From: Nocardiopsis suaedae
GTDB taxonomy: Bacteria; Actinomycetota; Actinomycetes; Streptosporangiales; Streptosporangiaceae
NCBI RefSeq assembly: GCF_027706745.1
Contig: NZ_JAQFWP010000070.1
Location: 1 to 35,377 of the forward strand
Reading direction: 5' to 3'
Length of the DNA: 35,377 nt
Made by a program: the position numbers and the translations under genes. The notes beneath the pieces were generated by a model, which worked only from the letters and a program-made list of their open reading frames with translations, was not told where the DNA came from and searched no databases. This document shows, piece after piece, positions 34,565 through 35,377 of this stretch (positions are counted from its first letter, which is position 1; every line of letters begins with the position of its first letter).

Positions 34565-35128
34565 GTGTCAGGAGACCGAGGGGGCGCACACCGCGCCGTG
34601 GCCGAGGCGCCCCGAACCCGTTGGAACGGGGCCCACCCCGCACCGGCCCCCTTCGGATCCCGGGAGTTCCGGGACGCCTTGGGCCGGTTCCCCACCGGGG
34701 TGGTGGCGGTGGCGGCCCACGACCCGCACACGGGCCGCCCGGTGGGCCTGGCGGCCAACTCCTTCACCTCGGTGTCCCTGGACCCGCCGCTGGTGGGGTT
34801 CTGCGTAGGCCGGGCGAGCACGAGCTGGCCGGCGCTGCGGTCGGCGCCCCGGCTGGCGGTGAGCATCCTGGGCGCGGACCAGGAGGAGGCGTCCCGCCGC
34901 CTGGCGGCCAGGGGCGGCGACAAGTTCTCGGGCATCGCCTGGCACGCGTCCCCGTCCGGGGCCCCGGTCGTCGAGGGGTCGCAGGCATGGCTGGAATGCG
35001 AGGTGGAGGCCGAGCACCCGGCGGGAGACCACATCATCGTGGTGGCACGCGTCCACCACCTGTCCGACCAGGGCGGAACCGCGCCGTTGCTGTACTACAG
35101 GGGCGAGTACCGAGCCCTGGAAAAGTAG
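34565..35128 (+). CDS. Flavin reductase (HpaC/RutF-like), probable partner of the LLM monooxygenase
   Basis: A 187-aa protein with the flavin-reductase-like split barrel: SREFRDALGRFPTGVVAVAAHD, then GLAANSFTSVSLDPPLVGFCVGRASTSWPALRSAPRLAVSILGADQEEASRRLAARGGDKFSGIAW, then WLECEVEAEHPAGDHIIVVARVHHL and a final LLYYRGEYRAL. Such enzymes reduce FMN or FAD with NAD(P)H and supply it to a separate monooxygenase. The only flavin monooxygenase in the window is the LLM protein at 28674, which has the same operator. GTG 34565 has AGGAGGG 7 bases upstream; the first ~28 residues are extra relative to the domain. Confidence 0.88.
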   Translation: MSGDRGGAHRAVAEAPRTRWNGAHPAPAPFGSREFRDALGRFPTGVVAVAAHDPHTGRPVGLAANSFTSVSLDPPLVGFCVGRASTSWPALRSAPRLAVSILGADQEEASRRLAARGGDKFSGIAWHASPSGAPVVEGSQAWLECEVEAEHPAGDHIIVVARVHHLSDQGGTAPLLYYRGEYRALEK

Positions 35129-35377
35129 ACGGGGCGGGGCCCTCCCCCTCTTCCTACGCCGCACCTCCCCCGCCAACCGGGACACCGAAGGCGGGCTCCC
35201 CTGGCGGCACCATCGTCGACTGCCGGGCGTGTGCGTGGTCACCGTGATGGGCGGCGACGGGGTGAGCGGGGCGCTTCCCCGGGCCTGCCTGCCGTCCGGC
35301 GGGCCCCTCGCAGTTCCGGCGAGCGGCTCGGCTGGTGCCCCGCTCGTGGGCTTCGGCCGTCCGGGGGGCCGGTGCGC
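35129..35377. other. Right edge with no assignable gene
   Basis: A modest stem CCCGCC/GGCGGG (35169-35174 with 35190-35195) could end the flavin-reductase transcript. A plus-strand frame from GTG 35230 is open to the window end, but its composition (Gly/Pro/Ala-rich) and lack of an SD give no support for a gene. Confidence 0.4.

Noticed and set aside
35230-35377. Partial gene running off the right end
   Set aside because: The frame is open but Gly/Pro/Ala-rich, with no SD and no recognisable motif, so it is not supported.

Overview
The window is very GC-rich DNA with dense genes, strong GC third-position bias, many GTG/TTG starts and long perfect GC hairpins between genes. Gene content and order (rimP-nusA-ylxR-infB-ylxP-rbfA-truB-ribF-rpsO-pnp-M16 peptidase) point to an actinobacterium. 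A filamentous member such as the Nocardiopsis/Streptomonospora group is plausible, but the sequence alone does not fix the genus.

Layout. (1) 1-1641: the last codons of a probable IS630-type transposase, a VioC/clavaminate-synthase-like amino-acid hydroxylase and a small SLOG-fold protein. (2) 1658-4821, minus strand: an OmpA-like lipoprotein with a duplicated outer domain, an MHS-type MFS symporter and a possible 53-aa ORF overlapping the symporter stop. (3) 5061-8867: a PLP-dependent C-S lyase and an NhaC-family transporter, divergent from a FadR-type GntR regulator. A dyad CTTGT-ATG-ACAAG lies on the lyase promoter. (4) 9374-11537: a betaine-type BCCT transporter followed by Hsp20. The transporter has a structured leader and no standard start codon where its Shine-Dalgarno (SD) sequence points. 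(5) 11613-23623, minus strand: the translation/transcription housekeeping block. The ribF gene here keeps only its riboflavin-kinase half. (6) 23922-24913: two coupled ferritin-like genes, one an apparent Tat lipoprotein. (7) 24952-28400, minus strand: proS and a secreted endonuclease/exonuclease/phosphatase-fold enzyme. (8) 28605-35128: a catabolic-looking cluster with a luciferase-like monooxygenase, a stripped PaaK-like protein, a full acyl-CoA synthetase, a DUF35 OB-fold protein, a thiolase-fold protein lacking the usual cysteines, and a flavin reductase.

The most interesting part is block 8. Three promoters carry the same dyad, close to ACCRAGC-N4-GCTTGGK: one before the monooxygenase operon and two between the divergent thiolase/DUF35 and flavin-reductase genes. 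The six genes therefore look like one regulon of a TetR-type repressor that is not encoded in the window. A testable reading is a CoA-thioester pathway: CoA ligation, two-component flavin oxygenation, then retro-aldol cleavage by an Ltp2-like/DUF35 pair. The substrate is unknown. Other points worth checking are the AUC start of the BCCT gene, the half-length ribF, and the repressor-over-promoter arrangement at the lyase/NhaC locus.
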